Below are positions 21,563-36,500 of a stretch of 64,000 nt of DNA, piece after piece; positions within the stretch are counted from its first letter, which is position 1; the number at the start of each line of letters is the position of its first letter. The translations under genes were made by a program, and so were the position numbers. Below the pieces are notes generated by a model, which worked only from the letters and a program-made list of their open reading frames with translations, searched no databases and was not told the DNA's origin. This stretch comes from Omphiscola glabra (lineage: Eukaryota > Mollusca > Gastropoda > Lymnaeidae): assembly GCA_964017045.1 (NCBI GenBank), contig OZ024795.1:27752366-27816365 (forward strand). The letters run 5' to 3'.

Positions 21563-24500
21563 CTAAGGACACAATGATTCACATTAAACAGTAATGGTTA
21601 TCAATGCTGTTATTTGCTATACTATTTTCTATGTTCTGCCTGGAAAAACACTTTAACAACTCCCATGACTCTTTTAAGACAAATAGTTTAGGCTCATCAT
21701 ACATTGAGCCTATTGTAATCAGGATTTCAATCTTAACAGTTTTTTTCCTTATGCAGATAAGAAATAAAGCTAAATGATCTCATAAAGTCTAATTTGCAGA
21801 TGCAGCACATAGAATTTTGCCAGTTACTTGGAGCTGATCAACAAAGAAACACTCACATTACTTGAATTTATTTTAATGTCTTGTTTCAGATGTTTTCCTT
21901 GCTGCTTGCATTGCTAGATTTTAATATTAGCAGTTTTCTAAAACTATTTAATACAATTCACAAAATCAGTTAAAAGGACTTTTATAATATAATTTAATAA
22001 ACTGTATCATTGCAGAGAGGATTAATTTTTTTTCTCATTATATAATATTCTTGATGCTAAACATTATAGGACTGCAATACCAAATGGATTTAGCTTAACC
22101 AATTAAATTACACCCACAGAAAAAGTAATTGAATTCTTAGAATTTTAATTTCCGGGTAAATAAAAAAAATATTTTACCAACCAGTATTGATAAAACATAA
22201 TTATAATTAGATTGAATTATCATAATAAATCTGTCAATGAACTTTTCTAAATTTTTTTCTCACCTGGCAAGCATCATGGGAGTCAGCCCCTCCTGCACAA
22301 AACATTGCCTTGGTAAGGGCATATGCTATTTTATTACCACTTGCATTGCTAGTAGCATTTTTACAGTACTCCCAAGATGAAATGTCCAGAGGTACTTGCT
22401 TCAATGCCGCCTCATATCTCTGGGCTGAGGATAATGAAATTTTATCAATATTAACTTGTACCACTCTATTTTTCCTTACTTAAAAAAAAAAGGGCATCGA
22501 ATATTTAAAAAAAACCAACAAAGTATAAAGAAAGTATTAAAAAAACCCCCAAAATATAAAGAAATGATCTATTAAGTCAAAACAAAGCATCTATATGGTC
22601 AGAGGCGTAGCTAGAGTGTTTGGCGCCTGGGGACAAGATTCGCGCCGGGGACAAGATTCATTTTAAAGCGTCCTCTTTTCCTTTTTTCAACTCTCAAACC
22701 GATTATTTACATCAATAAAATAATCTTCTTCTTTCGCCTTTTCGTCCTCGAGGAACAGCAGCCGATCTTCATCGACGTCTGTGATTAGGACATAGGCAGC
22801 CTACAAGAGCCCTCCAGGCATCACGATCCTGAGCCAATCTCTCCAGCCTCCCCCAAGTGTGGCCAAGTTTCTTGGTATCCGCCTCCACTTCACGGCGCCA
22901 AGTGTTCCTAGGCCTGCCTCTTTTCCGTTTCCCTTGAGGGTTCCAATTCAAGGCTTGTCTAGTTATGCTGGAGGCAGGTTTCCTGAGCGTATGGCCAATC
23001 CATCTCCATCTTCTCTGGAGGATCTCTTGTTCAATAAAATAATACCAAAGCACATTTTGGCGCCCCTAACTAGCTGGCGCCCGGGTACATCTGTACCCCC
23101 CTGCCCCCCCCCCTTATGCTACGCCTCTGTATGTGGTGTGGATTGGTAAATATTTTACTTGAAAATTTAAATGGACAAATGAAACTAAAACTTTTCACCA
23201 GATTAGCATGGAGAACAGATAATTTTATATTTAGTGCTACATTGATTAAATCATAGTTCATACTCCCATTTTTTCATGGTCAGTCTCTGTTTCAAAAGTC
23301 ACTATTCTTTACAGCACTTCATCCTCCACACATTTCATTTACATAGTGTTAATTCATAATCTTTGCTATTTTTCAAAACTTTTTTTTTTTTGAATTTCTA
23401 ACCAATTTATTCAACACAAACTAAAGAGTAAATGAGATTAACCTCTGTGTTTTGGTTTTTTTTACTGATAAATTCCATTAGTATATTGACTTGCTGTTTT
23501 ATTCCATCTTAAGTAAAGCTCAAGTTGAATACATTGTCATTTAAAAGAAATGTTTGGGCTTACCAAAGTTATCATTCTTTCCCCATCCAGCAGCATAACA
23601 TCTTGTGCCTTCCTCAGGTTGTTTCTCCGGCAAGCAGATTGGTCTAACATAGTCATTCATGGCTAGTGGCTTCTCAAGCTGAATTAAGGCCACATCATTG
23701 TCTACTGTCAACACATTGAATGCTGGATGTTTGATCATTCGTTTTGGTCGTCTGATCTGCCTGTACTTAGAATATGCCACACGTCGAGTACTACCAGTTT
23801 TTATCGTCCAGTATTTTAAATCTCCATGTTCTCTGCAAAAAAGTTGTTTTTACCATTTTGTAAAACTAGTCTGAAGTTAGAGCCATGCCAATAGAATGAA
23901 AATATATTTTTAATGATAGCAATTTAATTATTAAAAAAAAGTGTAGTTAAAACAATTTTATTTCAAAATAGAAACCTGGGGAAAATCATTAAAATAATTT
24001 TTTAGAGTTAAAAACTATGTAGCAAACTAGTAACCACTGCAGTCTATATGAGGGTCTGAATTGCAATAAATTGCATGACTACAATAGTTAAGCAGTTTTC
24101 TTTTGGAGATGTTGCTTGCTTTAAGTAAATGACTATCTTTGATTTCACAGAGTTAGACAAAAGATGTCTTAAAAAATTGCAGAGCATGAATGTTAGGTTT
24201 GTTCATCAGAGTGAATAAATGTGAAAAAAGCACTATTTTAAATACTTATGATACCCGATACAACATGTTTTTACAAAATTGGAATATTTATGTACATTGA
24301 CATGTTAATCCACTGGAGACAGTTCTAGGTTCTAGTTAGCAAAACTTGGAGCCGCTTGTTAATTTGTTAAATAGCTTACATTAAGAAAATCACAGCAGCT
24401 CTTGGTTGCTAATACATTATGAGGCATACTAAAAACATAGGAATTCTGTCTGCTGGAATAAAAAGCTAATGTGCTGTTTGACTTACCCACCACCAATGCA

Positions 24501-27500
24501 GTGTCCAGCTGTTAGAATCCACTGTTCATTAATAACTGTTGCCCCACAGAAGAAGGCTTCCCCCACTCCTCCGTGCAATGATGCCATCCAGGGTAAGGCT
24601 CCAGGCTTTACCTCATCGCCTCCAACAACTCTCAGAGGTGATCTGTAGTAAGCAGGTCTTATTCCACACACTGAAGACATTGATGGAAATACATGGATAT
24701 TTACATTTGCTTTATTAAGAATAAGATTAAAGAAAGTCAGCTTTATAAATAAGCTTGATATATCTCAGGAAAAAATAATTACTCTTCTACAGCATATTTT
24801 CTGGGGTACATTTTTCTTTAGATTACAAATCATTTTGTCTTTTTAAAAAGTAAATTGCAAAAAAAATAAAAGAATCTAAATAAAAAAAATGATGTAAATA
24901 TTAAATAATAGCTTGATGGTTATGATTTAACAGAATCATACAATCAATGACACTTAGAAAGATTTTGAAAGTCTTAGCAAAAATCTATTCCTATAGTTAT
25001 AAATGTTCTCCATCATAAATAAAGTGATTTTTAACTAAATGCAACACACCTGCTTCTATGCAGACTATTCGGACAACATAGCCACTTGGGCAGTAAGGTT
25101 GTCTGTGGATAAAGAAATTAATCCCTGGGATCATCGGGAGTGATGAAAGTTGGATTTACAAATATGATGCAGATAAAGCACAGATGACCCATAATTAAAT
25201 TGCAGTAGCAGGCAAACAGTTTTGACATTCTCATAAGAAATCCATATGAATTTCAAGCACCGTTGAATTGAATATCTTTCAAGGAAAGAGGAATTCTGTG
25301 GATCTTTTGAGGTGTGGTAACTGCGTTAGGATTGCAGCAACCTTTAAATAATATAGGCCTGTAATTTTTATTAACCTTGTCTTGAAGCTTTCAAATACCA
25401 ACTCCAATTTAAAGGTGATATGATTGTTATAAGTAATTAATGGTACTTAAAATATAAACAAATCACACTGCATTTCCTTAACATCATTCTGGACTTACCC
25501 TTTCTTCAGGAAACTTTGTAACCTATTTGGATCACTTCCATCTTTTAATGATGTGAGTATGGCTGTTTTGGTTTTGTTACTGTAGTCCTTGTAGTAAGTT
25601 GCCAAGACACGACTAGAAAGAATCCAAAAGTAAAAAACTACTCTGTCTTTCATAATTGCAATACTAGATAAAACATATAATTATATTGATGCATCATATA
25701 GCATGTGGTTCTTATTCATACTTCAGGCTGGGATGTTAAGTCAAATACATTTTTTATTGTGCTCACTAAGTAAAAAATTCCACACGAATTGAATTAATGA
25801 TTCCTTATTGGTACAACTTTTAGTACAAGGAACATAATAAATATAGTTATTTTTCTTTGTACCGTTTTTTTAAAACTAATTAGCTTGTAATGGTGAAACA
25901 TGTTAAAATGGCTGGATATCTTGCGTGGATAATATTTTAAAACAAAAGATTAAGCAGACTGCACTTAATATTTAAAAGTTAAATCCATAAATCTTATAAA
26001 ATACGTGTTTAAAAAAATCGATCCCTAGGCAAGTTCTGCCAATATATTTCTTAGATAGAAATGGCTTTACTCACTTCACCAATATAACTTTTAATACAAA
26101 AACAAAAATATTCTTTTAAGGACCTAATGACAAAAGTGAAAGGGAAAGTTTAATGAAGTACATGTACTTAAATATTATTTCAAAAAATTGTATAACGGCA
26201 TTCCACGTTTTTAAAAAAACAATCTAAGAATAGCCTCTATGTCTAAACCTCCTCTTGTTTATCTTACTACATGCAAAAAAAAAAAAAAGCTTCTTAGACC
26301 TACTGATAACCCAGCTGCTTGCAGACTAAAGTGGAGAAGTCTGATGTCCAATTGTCTTTACATACTTCCTCCCATTCAGCTGAAATTGGGTTGTAAGCCT
26401 GGAGTACATCTTTGTCACTAGTGGTGTCCATTTGAACTGTAGGTCACATTGAGAGCAGTTTTCAAAGCAAAATTACAAAAGTTTAGACTTGGAAACATTC
26501 TTTCTTATTATAAGTTTTCAAAAGTTAGCAAGTTTATAAACCTTTTAAGGAAACTCCCAGAAGCTCAGTATAATAAACTGCATAATAATTTATAGCTCTT
26601 CCTCTTGCCGATTTTCTGCATGGCCATGGGTGTTAAATTATATATTTTGTCAATATCTGATACATTTTGAAAAAATTAGATTTACTTCTGTACAACAGTA
26701 CAAGTGATAGTATTAATTTTCGAAAGTTTGTGACTAAACTAGGCCGGAAAAACCTGCTGATTTTCAAAAACATTAATTTTTAAAAAAAGAAATTATTGTT
26801 GCTCTCTTTATATTTACATTTACTTCACAATAATCTATCAATAGCTCTGCAACTAATGCCTTTAATTGTTATGTAAACAGAGTACCTGTCATAATGATAG
26901 AGATAAAGTCACTTCAGTGTTTATAGCTAAACTGAGTACCGTGGTCAAATCCTATATTTATTGAGTTTCACTTTGTGTTTATAGTAATTATAGTTAAAAG
27001 TAGTTAATTTTTTAATATTGAAAACTAAAAAACCTCTAACCTTTCCACCACTCTGGTGATAGCGTCCACATAATTACTTTGTAAATGAACAGAACAAGTT
27101 TATTTAAGTGTTACTAGAGCCTTGCAATTTGTATATGAATATTAGCTTTTAAGAGCTACTTTAGATATTAGTCTTTAAAGTTACATCTAAATTTGAGATT
27201 TACCCACCACAGAAGTTTTCATCTACACCCGTGTAGCAATCATCAGCGCCATCACACCCTTGAGTCTTGTTTATGCATCGGCCATAGGACTTAACACATG
27301 CCATCTCACTCTTATCGCATGTTGCTTTGAATTTAAAAAAAAAAAACGTTATTTTATACAGTACAGTCAAAACCATTTAGTCAAAGCCGAGATGTTTTCA
27401 TGTTCATTCAGGTTACGGTATTTAGATTTAAAAAATACGTTTTGAAAAAATGTGTCTAACAATCACACACATTTGCAGAGGCGTAGCGTAGGGGGGGGGG

Positions 27501-30500
27501 GCAGGGGGTACAGATGTAGCCGGGTGCCAGCTAGTTAGGGGCGCCAAAATGTGCTTTGGTATTATTTTATTGATGAAAATAATGGGTTTAAGAGTTGAAA
27601 AAAGGGCGCTTTTAAATGAATCTTGTCCCCGGGCGCGAATCTTGTCCCCGGGCGCCAAACGCTGTAGCCACGCCACTGCACATTTGGAATAAAATGAAAA
27701 TGCCCCGAACCATAATTTTTTTTGATGGGCACTGTAATTGTAAGCAGCGTTTCCTAAAGTGTAATAGGGGGCCTATACAAGGGATCGAGTTCAAGCGACG
27801 TGAATGAAATAGCAAAACAAGATATATTTACGCTTGAAAGGACAATCAAAGCATTTGCAGCGGCCCGTGAGCCTTAGGCTCAGTTCACACGATCAAATTT
27901 TTGATCATGCATTTGATGCGCATTTTGTGTGAAACCTTGACACAAATTTCAAAATACTATTTGATAAAATTCCCATTTCCACCAAAAAAAAAAAATTAAA
28001 AAAATAAATAATAATAAAAAAATGTAAGAAACCACAAACCAAAATTTGATGCATATTTGAAGCTAATTTGATCGTGTGAACTGACGCTTAGGGTCGGTTC
28101 ACACGATCAAATTTTCCTTCAAGCATTTGATGCAATTCGTGTATGAAGCCTTGTTACAACTTTTCAAATTACTATTTTATCAAATTACCCCCCCCCCCCC
28201 CCCCCCCCCCAAAAAAAAAGAAGAAAAAAAAGAAAAGAAACCACGCACAAAATAGTGCGTTCATAAAACAATTTGACGCGAAATTTGATCGTGTGAACTG
28301 ATGCTTAGGTCCACACAACTTTGAGGCAAATGGCAAACGGTTCAATGTTTCTCGATTGCTATGGAGTCCCATTTAGTGACCAGCTTCAAAATTGAGATTG
28401 CATGAGCATAAAACTACCTCCTAACCACGCACCAAGAAGAACCCCGGGAAGCTGATGCTATGTGCCGGATTAAACATTGAAGAAATGAGAAGAGATTGAC
28501 CATTACAAGAAAAAAAAAAAGCCTAACTATTTTACAAACATTTGTTGCCTTACGAACCTCATGAGCCTTATGAGCCTTACGAGCCTTATCAATGAATATC
28601 ACTCAAAATAATGACCAACTGGTACCTCAGTGAAATGTTTCTGTGGTGGGAGGGTTGGGAGTTTGGTGGAAAGGGGGGGGGGTTGGGATACGAGATAACA
28701 CAAATAACTATGGGAACAGGGAACTGCAGCAAAATGCTGGGATGGGAGTGTACTTGTGTTCCATACTTTTTGGCGCCTTTGACAATATTTGATGAATAAA
28801 GTGAAAATACACCTGCGCCCTGTCACTGACACACTGAGGACACCCTCTCCCTTGCTATTTATGTTTTAAAAAAATCACAATAACAGCCATAATAAAAAAA
28901 TGCTTAGATCTATAGTTAACAGAGTCACATCGAATTGGCTGATTACGTATACAAAATATTTTATGACACATTTAAGATCAAATAAAACAAAAATAAATAA
29001 ATGTGTCATCAGTTTGTGGTGCAATGGGAAACTTGATCACATTTTGCGGGAAGCACTTGTCTAAAGCACTGTTCTATTAGAACTTGTAAAAGTAAATCTC
29101 TAGGAGTAGTTAGGAAAATTACTCACACATTAAAAAAAAATATATATGATGGACTGCGTTCAAGTTCAAGCCACATTCACGGCATGTGAAGTAAATAAAC
29201 AGAGGCACAATGTAGCTAAATGTTTCGATCAGGAAGCTTTGACTCCAACGTTATACTTTACTGAGATTTTCAAACACACCAATTTAGATTGTTAATTTTT
29301 ACGATCTGTCGGCTGCTGTTTTGTATTGTCTGCTGAAGAAGGCATCTTACCGAAACATCCGTTCAGTTGACCTGTCTTATTCTTTTCAAGCCTAAACATT
29401 ATTTATTAATTTCTAAAAAAGTACGGTACGCCAATCTTCCAAATGTATAACTCTACTGAGAAACGCCATGCTGACTATAAAATCATCAGTAACCTTAAAG
29501 TGACCCTAAATATTTTATTTATTTAAAAAATCTATATGTATGTATGGCATCTTTCCGTCTACGAGAGACGATAGATTTATCTTTTCTGATTGCAACTCTT
29601 GGTGTGGCTATATATATATATATATATATCTATATGTATTCGAAAGAAATCAGAATACAAATAATTAAACCTACCACAGTGAGACTCATCAGAGTTGTCA
29701 TCACAATCTTGATAACCATCACAAATCCACGAGCTTTTGATGCAGCTATTTTTACCACACTTGATCTCCCCTGGCCCACATACTGAAACAAATTTAAAAA
29801 ACGCCATTAAAGGAATTGCAGTATTTTAAGGAATTACCAATTAATCTCGTATGTATATTACGTTTCTGGTATGACTCGTGGACTGCTTCCATTTCCAGCG
29901 GCTGCTTCCTAAAAATGCAGTCCATCAATTATTATCTTTTGCTTCCTAAAAATCGTGTCTGCTTCCTAATAACCGAATTTGTTATTGATAGTATATTACA
30001 AATGAGGCTGCACCTATAGGTACCCGGGTACCAGAATTGAGAGGTTGGGATTAAAAAACGATTAAAAATATTATTGTTGGTTTTGTAAGACCAAATGAGG
30101 TATCAAATGAAAGATAATTGAATGAACTATACGCTTGTAAAATTAATTCTTCATTTTAACTAAAATAAACTACTACAAATGACATCCGAATAGCATTAGT
30201 CAAAAATGGACCCGGACACACAGCGCCGCCATTCGCACCCGAGTACAATTAGGCTCAATGTAATTCGGATGTCATTTGCGGTAGTTTATTTTAGTAAAAC
30301 TGAGTAATTAAGATTTCATACGTATAGTACAGTCAACTATCTTTAATTTGATACCTCATTTGGTCTTACAAACCCAACAATAATATTTGTAATCGTTTTT
30401 TAATCCCAACCTCTCAATTCTGGTACCCGTGTACCTATAGCCACTTCGTACAAATAATTCTATATGCTTGAAAGAAAGCATGGTTCAATAATGAGTTCAA

Positions 30501-33500
30501 TAGCGCGAAAAATTAAGTCCCGACAACTACGCCAAATATTAGTTGTTTTTTTATATAACGCAACTGCGTTTGGCGCGTACTATTTTCTTTTCGGAATATG
30601 AAATCGTCTCAATTTAGGCATGGTGTAAAAAATATTCGTGGTTGGGACATCAGAATATTTAATATAGTTCATGGGCGTAAAATAAAAAGTGTGCATGACG
30701 TATCACGTGGGAAGGGATGCAGCAAAAATTGGGATTCTTAAATGTGCGTTACTTGAGTTCATGTTTTGTCAAGTAACTTTAGTAGATGGGAAGTTCACGC
30801 ATTGTTGTCGCCAATGTTTGGCGGGCTATATGTAATATGAACAATAAAAGCGCTAACTATATTTGTTTATTGTACTTATCTGTGAAAATTACATTTTTTT
30901 CTGGGAACTTGTTATGACGAGAATATTTCAAAATAGTGCTTTCACATATAAAGATATAGGCATGCAAGGTCCCTTTTTGCCTGTAGTTAATTTCAGATGT
31001 ACAGATATAGCTTTATTTCTCTTTAAATGTTAGCATTAAGGACGTCTTTTATAGCCAAAAAGTATGTTACTCAAATTCTGTTACTTAAAGAAATCTTTAC
31101 AACTACGGTACTGGTACTACAGATTCTAGTTGAGCTCCACCATCTGCTTGTATTTGTGTGTGTGTTTCGTTGACTCTTCATTCTCCCCTCATACTTTACG
31201 GTGTACTAACATCAGGCAGTTTAGTCTTAGCTTCTTATTGCATTTTGATATAAATTTCAATTATTCTTTAAAAACCTTTAGAGCGATGCGTACAGAATGT
31301 GTACACAGGGCAAGAGCCTTATAAGTTTTGTGAAAATTACTCAGCATTTAATTCCATAATTTTCGATGAAACAACTTTAAACTGTCTCTATTTTGTTGTT
31401 AATATTATCAAGTACAAGTATTTTCATTTTCATTACTAAAAATAAGACACATTTAAAACATTCTTTTGATGCCCCTCCGGATCAAGATATTGAGAAACTT
31501 TGTATACTGGTAATATCCTTCAATTTGTATAAGCTCAGTTGAATGATCAATTAAAATGTATTACTACAAAAATAATTGACAATTGTCACGCCTTTAGGAA
31601 CAAACAATACACCAGAGCCTGTGCTAGTGAGGGTGCTGGACCTTGGCAAAGTGAACTCTACGGGGCCTTGACAAAGTGAACTCTGCGGCGCTGCCATTTG
31701 CATGCGGGCCCCCTTAGACTCAATGCTATTCGGATGTATTTTGTGGTAGTTTATTTTAGTTAAACTTAAGAATTATTTTTCATTTGATACCTCATTTTTT
31801 GTTACAAACCCAACAATAATATTTTAAATAGTTTTTTAATCCCAACCTCTCACTTCTGGTACCCGGGTGCGAATAGCGACTTCGTATATTATTTGTAATA
31901 TACTCTTAATACCAAATAAGCTGATTAGGAAGAAGTCCTGTAGGAAGCAGTCCACAAGTCACACCAGAAGCGTAAAATATATAAGAAAATATTTCTACCT
32001 ACGTCCCAGAATATAGTTAAGAAAAATCTTGTAAATAAGACACTTTGAAGCTTCTAATTATAACATTATTTATTAAAAACACAGAAAACTTAAAATTAAC
32101 ATAATGAAGGATAATATAAAAATAAAATTGACAAATCACATAAAAAATAATCCTAATAATGAGACGGATGAACCTCGTGCGCTGCTGTCAATGTATCAAT
32201 GTCGGCACTATTTTTGTCAGCAGTATTCTTAAATCACCGCGATTAACTATGTGCAATCGGTTTCTCTCTTTTTTTATTAATAGATTTGTAATCGCCTCCA
32301 AATACACCCGAGGCTATTATCGCCACCATAGATCGTTCCAGCCACCCTTCCTCCCCAAGGGGCGGTATTGTCCAGTTTGGGAATCACTTCTGTAGAGGTA
32401 TAGTATGGGAAATGGACAGACTGTAGAGGGTTAGTATGGGAAATGGTCAGACTTTAGAACGCAATATGGGAAATAGACAGACTGAAGTCGTTAGTATGGG
32501 AAATACTACAGACTGAAGTCGTTAGTATGGGAAATAGACAGACTGAAGTCGTTAGTATGGGAAATAGACAGACTGAAGTCGTTAGTATGGGAAATAGACA
32601 GAATGCTTATTTATGTTTTACCTCCGAATATTATGTTGACTGGAAACTTATGAACTATGAGAAGCCACACCCTGGTTGTAAAAATAATACTAAATACTTT
32701 TAAGGACCCCTCACAAGCGCAGGGCCCACAAGCACCCTCCCCACAAGCGCGGGGCTTTGCCCTGTTTGCCACCCCTAGCACCGGCCCTGAATAGATGTCT
32801 GATCAAATCTTATTATCTCCCATTTACAGCCTGATATGTATTTTATTTCCATGATCTCCCTTTGAAACCCCAAGGCTGCCAAATGCAATCCATGCCATCA
32901 TTGATAGTAATAATGTATACGTAAAGACAATTTCACCTTTAAAATCAGGCTCCCTAGCCTCATGGTAACCCATGCACACTGCTGGGTCTGGAGAATCAGG
33001 TAGGTCAGAACAGCTGATGTTATCAATGAAGCTGTGTTCAAATATGTCAAAGAATATCTGACAGCGATCGCGGAAAGCTAAAGAATGATGTATACAAACA
33101 CAAAGTAAAATTCCTTTAAAATTTCTTCATTTTGTTTTATGCTTTGTAATGTGTAGAATTTACGGTGAACATGTTTCAATATTTTTTATGTAAAAAAAAA
33201 AAAATATGCCTCAATAAAATATCCTCAAATAACAGTGGCTACGTTACCTACTGTTTAAAAGTGCAGGAAAATCAAAGATATGTTAAATATATATACTTTA
33301 AAATTAATATATTTATTGATACGATCAGTACAGCATTAAAAATAGTCCTCTTCCAAAAAAAAAAAAAAGGTATTTTTCTTTAGATTTTTATTTCCCCTAA
33401 TAAATGATCATATGTTTGTTTCAATATAAAGTGTATCAGAAACGGTTTTTTTCCCACTCTCGATTGTTGTTATAAATAATTATTGATCTTGATGAATCTT

Positions 33501-36500
33501 TGCTTTGTTCAATCCTCATTTTGACACAACCAGCGTCTCTGTTACTGAGACAGTTTGCATTGAATTACCTTGACAAAGGCTTGCACACGGAGGGAGGGTG
33601 TTGTAAGGCTCCGGTTTACCTGTGCAATTAGGTACAAAAAATGCACAGGCAAATAGCATTAGGTGTTTGTAACAGTGAGTGGCATTGTAGATACCTGGGA
33701 AAAATCAGAATAATTGAAAATTATTTTGTATATGAATGTAAAAGATAAATGAACAATTTTTTACGTAACTGAAATAGAAAAATTGCGTACTTTTTTTTTT
33801 CACAAATGAAATAGAGAAATTTGCATAAATTATTAATCAGATTATTTGAACAGAGTTTCATTTACCTTGGAAAAACTGTAATGCCATCAAAGGTTTCTCC
33901 ACCGCCACTCCACGAATGACGTTTGGGTAGGACGTCTTGTTGATACCGTAGCTAGAGCACATATCATGATTCACTGGCACACACGTGCCGGCTAGGACAT
34001 GAAAATAATTGGGATCTTGCGTTACATAGAACTTACATAGAAAGAATTCACCTTAAGTTGATTAAACAAAGTTCACTGTATCTCATGAACCATTAAGTCA
34101 ATGACCTCGGCAGGCTCTAAGATTCGTATAAAAAAATTATATCAGGATTTTGAATAGGAGAAATTAAGTTAATAAAGGAATCCGAATGATTATAAAACAA
34201 GTATTACCTCGCCGAGTAAATCTGTAGCCCAGCGGGCTTTGGGAAGAGCAGCTGAACCCCCAATTTGGAAGAGCAGCTGAACCCCCAGTTGGGAAGAGCA
34301 GCTGAACCCCCAATTGGGAAGAGCAGCTGAACCCCTAATTGGGAAGAACAGCTGAACCCCCAATTGGGAAGAGCAGCTGAACCCCCAATTGGGAAGAGCA
34401 GCTGAACCCCCAATTTGGATTTGAAAACAAAATATATTTATACCTTTATTTGTATTTAATTTCAACTAAAAAAAAAAGAAAACTTCTCTAAAAAAAACTC
34501 GTGTAGTGTCTTCTCCACCAGGGCCGGCGCCAGGGGATGGCGAAGTGGGCGACCCGAAGTTTGCGGGGCCCCGCGCGTTGCCGTAGTATATTTACTAATA
34601 GTTCCTAATCCAGTCAACACAATATTCGGAGTTATTAGATAGTCAAATGGTCTCATGGTCAGTCTGGCTCCCATACTATCCCTTCGAGATGAATCTCGGG
34701 AATATCTAAGGGCTCATGATATATCAAATGGGATTATCGTGGAATTTTATATATGACTATAACGTGTTTTAATATCCTATCGGCGGATTATATAACGTCA
34801 ACGGCCACGCAAAATTCAATTCGCCCAAGGCCCCTCACATTCCTAGCGCCGGCCCTATTCTCGATGTCAATGTTTTCTTCTATTTGCTGAACTGAGGGTT
34901 ACCGTCACTTACGTTTATAAGGATTCTGTCTGCACACTGCTGGGTCTTCGCTTTCTGGGAGGCTCTCACAAGACACCGGCATCTGGTCCGTGTTAATTTC
35001 TTGATAGGACACTTTGCAAAGTTTCATTATATCTGTGGATAATCAATCATCGTCACTACTGCTGTTATTCAAGGGGGGAAACAAAGTTTCATTATATCTG
35101 TGGATAATCAATCATCGTCACTACTGCTGTTATTCAAGGGGGGAAACAAAGTTTCATTATATCTGTGGATAATCAATTATCGTCACTACTGCTGTTATTC
35201 AAAAAAGGGGGGGGGGGAATACAAATTTAACAGCTGCTGTAAAACTGTATAGTTGACCGACCACACAACACTATTCTACATTTTAGTATGTTATGTTATG
35301 TCGGTCAAATCCCTGAAACTTTTTAAAAACTAATAACCTATAAAGAACAACTCACCCATGCAGTACTGTCGACAAGGTGGGATAGGTTTTCCGTCAGAGC
35401 CGCATTCTGGCGCGAGCACCGAGCAGTAGAAATCGGGCGCCAGGGGGTAGCAGAGAAAGGGTTGGATCACCGAGTAGTACTTATGCTTGATGGCGATCTC
35501 CACCTCACCAGGCGACCTGTGGCCAACGACGTTCGGAAAGGATGTTTTGGAGTAGCTGGTTATGTTCACACAGGATGCTATCGTAATTGGCAAGCACTGA
35601 CCTGACGGGATTACATATTTTTCAAGTGGTTGTCAGTATTCGAAAGACATAAGGAGGGGTAAATTTAGATGTTAACATGTGTAAGAATGACTTTTGACAG
35701 TTAATTTAAAGATTCTATAATTTAAAAAAAATGTCATTGAAAAATAACTGTACTATAAGTAAATGCGGAGAGGGTGTCTAGATGTGTGGGGCGCCTGAAA
35801 AATGTGACGATACATTGTGTCTCTGTGGCTATCCATTTTTTACTATTAGAAAATATGGAAAGGGTGTCTAGATGCCTGGGGCAGCTTGAAAATGGGGAAG
35901 ATACATAGTGTCTTTTAAGGCTAATTATTACTTTAAGTAAGTGCGGAGAGGGTGTCTAGATGTGTGGGGCACATGACAAAGGGGAAGATACATAGTGTCT
36001 CTGTGTGCAAATTTTCATTATAAGTAAGTACAGAGCGGGTGTCTAGATGTGTGGGGCGCTGAACAAAGGGAAAGATGCACAGTATCTCTTCTTTTAAAAA
36101 AAAGAAATATTGCAGTCTTGTCTCTCTTCTTTGTCGTACGGCCTGTATTACAATCAGTACCACTTCTTTTTACCCTCTCACATCTTCTGTGTTAACTTGA
36201 CATTATTTGTTGAGAAGGAAACAATCATATCCTTAAGCTCACATTTTCTCTATAAAAATTGTTTGAAATAGAAACTGAAAACGAAAAGATTCTTTATCTT
36301 TTAAATTATATAATTATATTAAGGCAACTAAAAAAAGCACTAGCGTGTGTATTTTTACCTGATTGCAACTACGACTAAAAGGCCTTAACAAGTGGCCTCC
36401 AAAAACCAATTAAATTAATATTCGGACTTACCTGGTGGCGAAGGTGTTGTAGTGGGTGGTATGTAAGCTGATGAAAGAGGAGGAAGATTTTAAGTCTAAA

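Larger units (their letters stand above)
31613..32789. mobile_element. Possible hAT-type relic (CAGNGCC ends)
   Basis: The left end, CAGAGCCTGTGCTAGTGAGG, and right end, reverse complement CAGGGCCGGTGCTAGGGGTG, are inverted and similar. The flanks (CAATACAC versus AATAGATG) do not match well, and the interior contains other repeats. The two ends may come from one old element. Confidence 0.4.

Noticed and set aside
31613..32789. Full-length hAT element of ~1.2 kb
   Set aside because: The ends are similar but the flanks do not match and the interior holds unrelated repeats. It is kept only as a low-confidence relic.
34190..34465. Minus-strand repeat protein frame with [14 protein letters not shown] units
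   Set aside because: An artefact of the 25-bp array inside an intron. Because 25 is not divisible by three, it changes frame from unit to unit.
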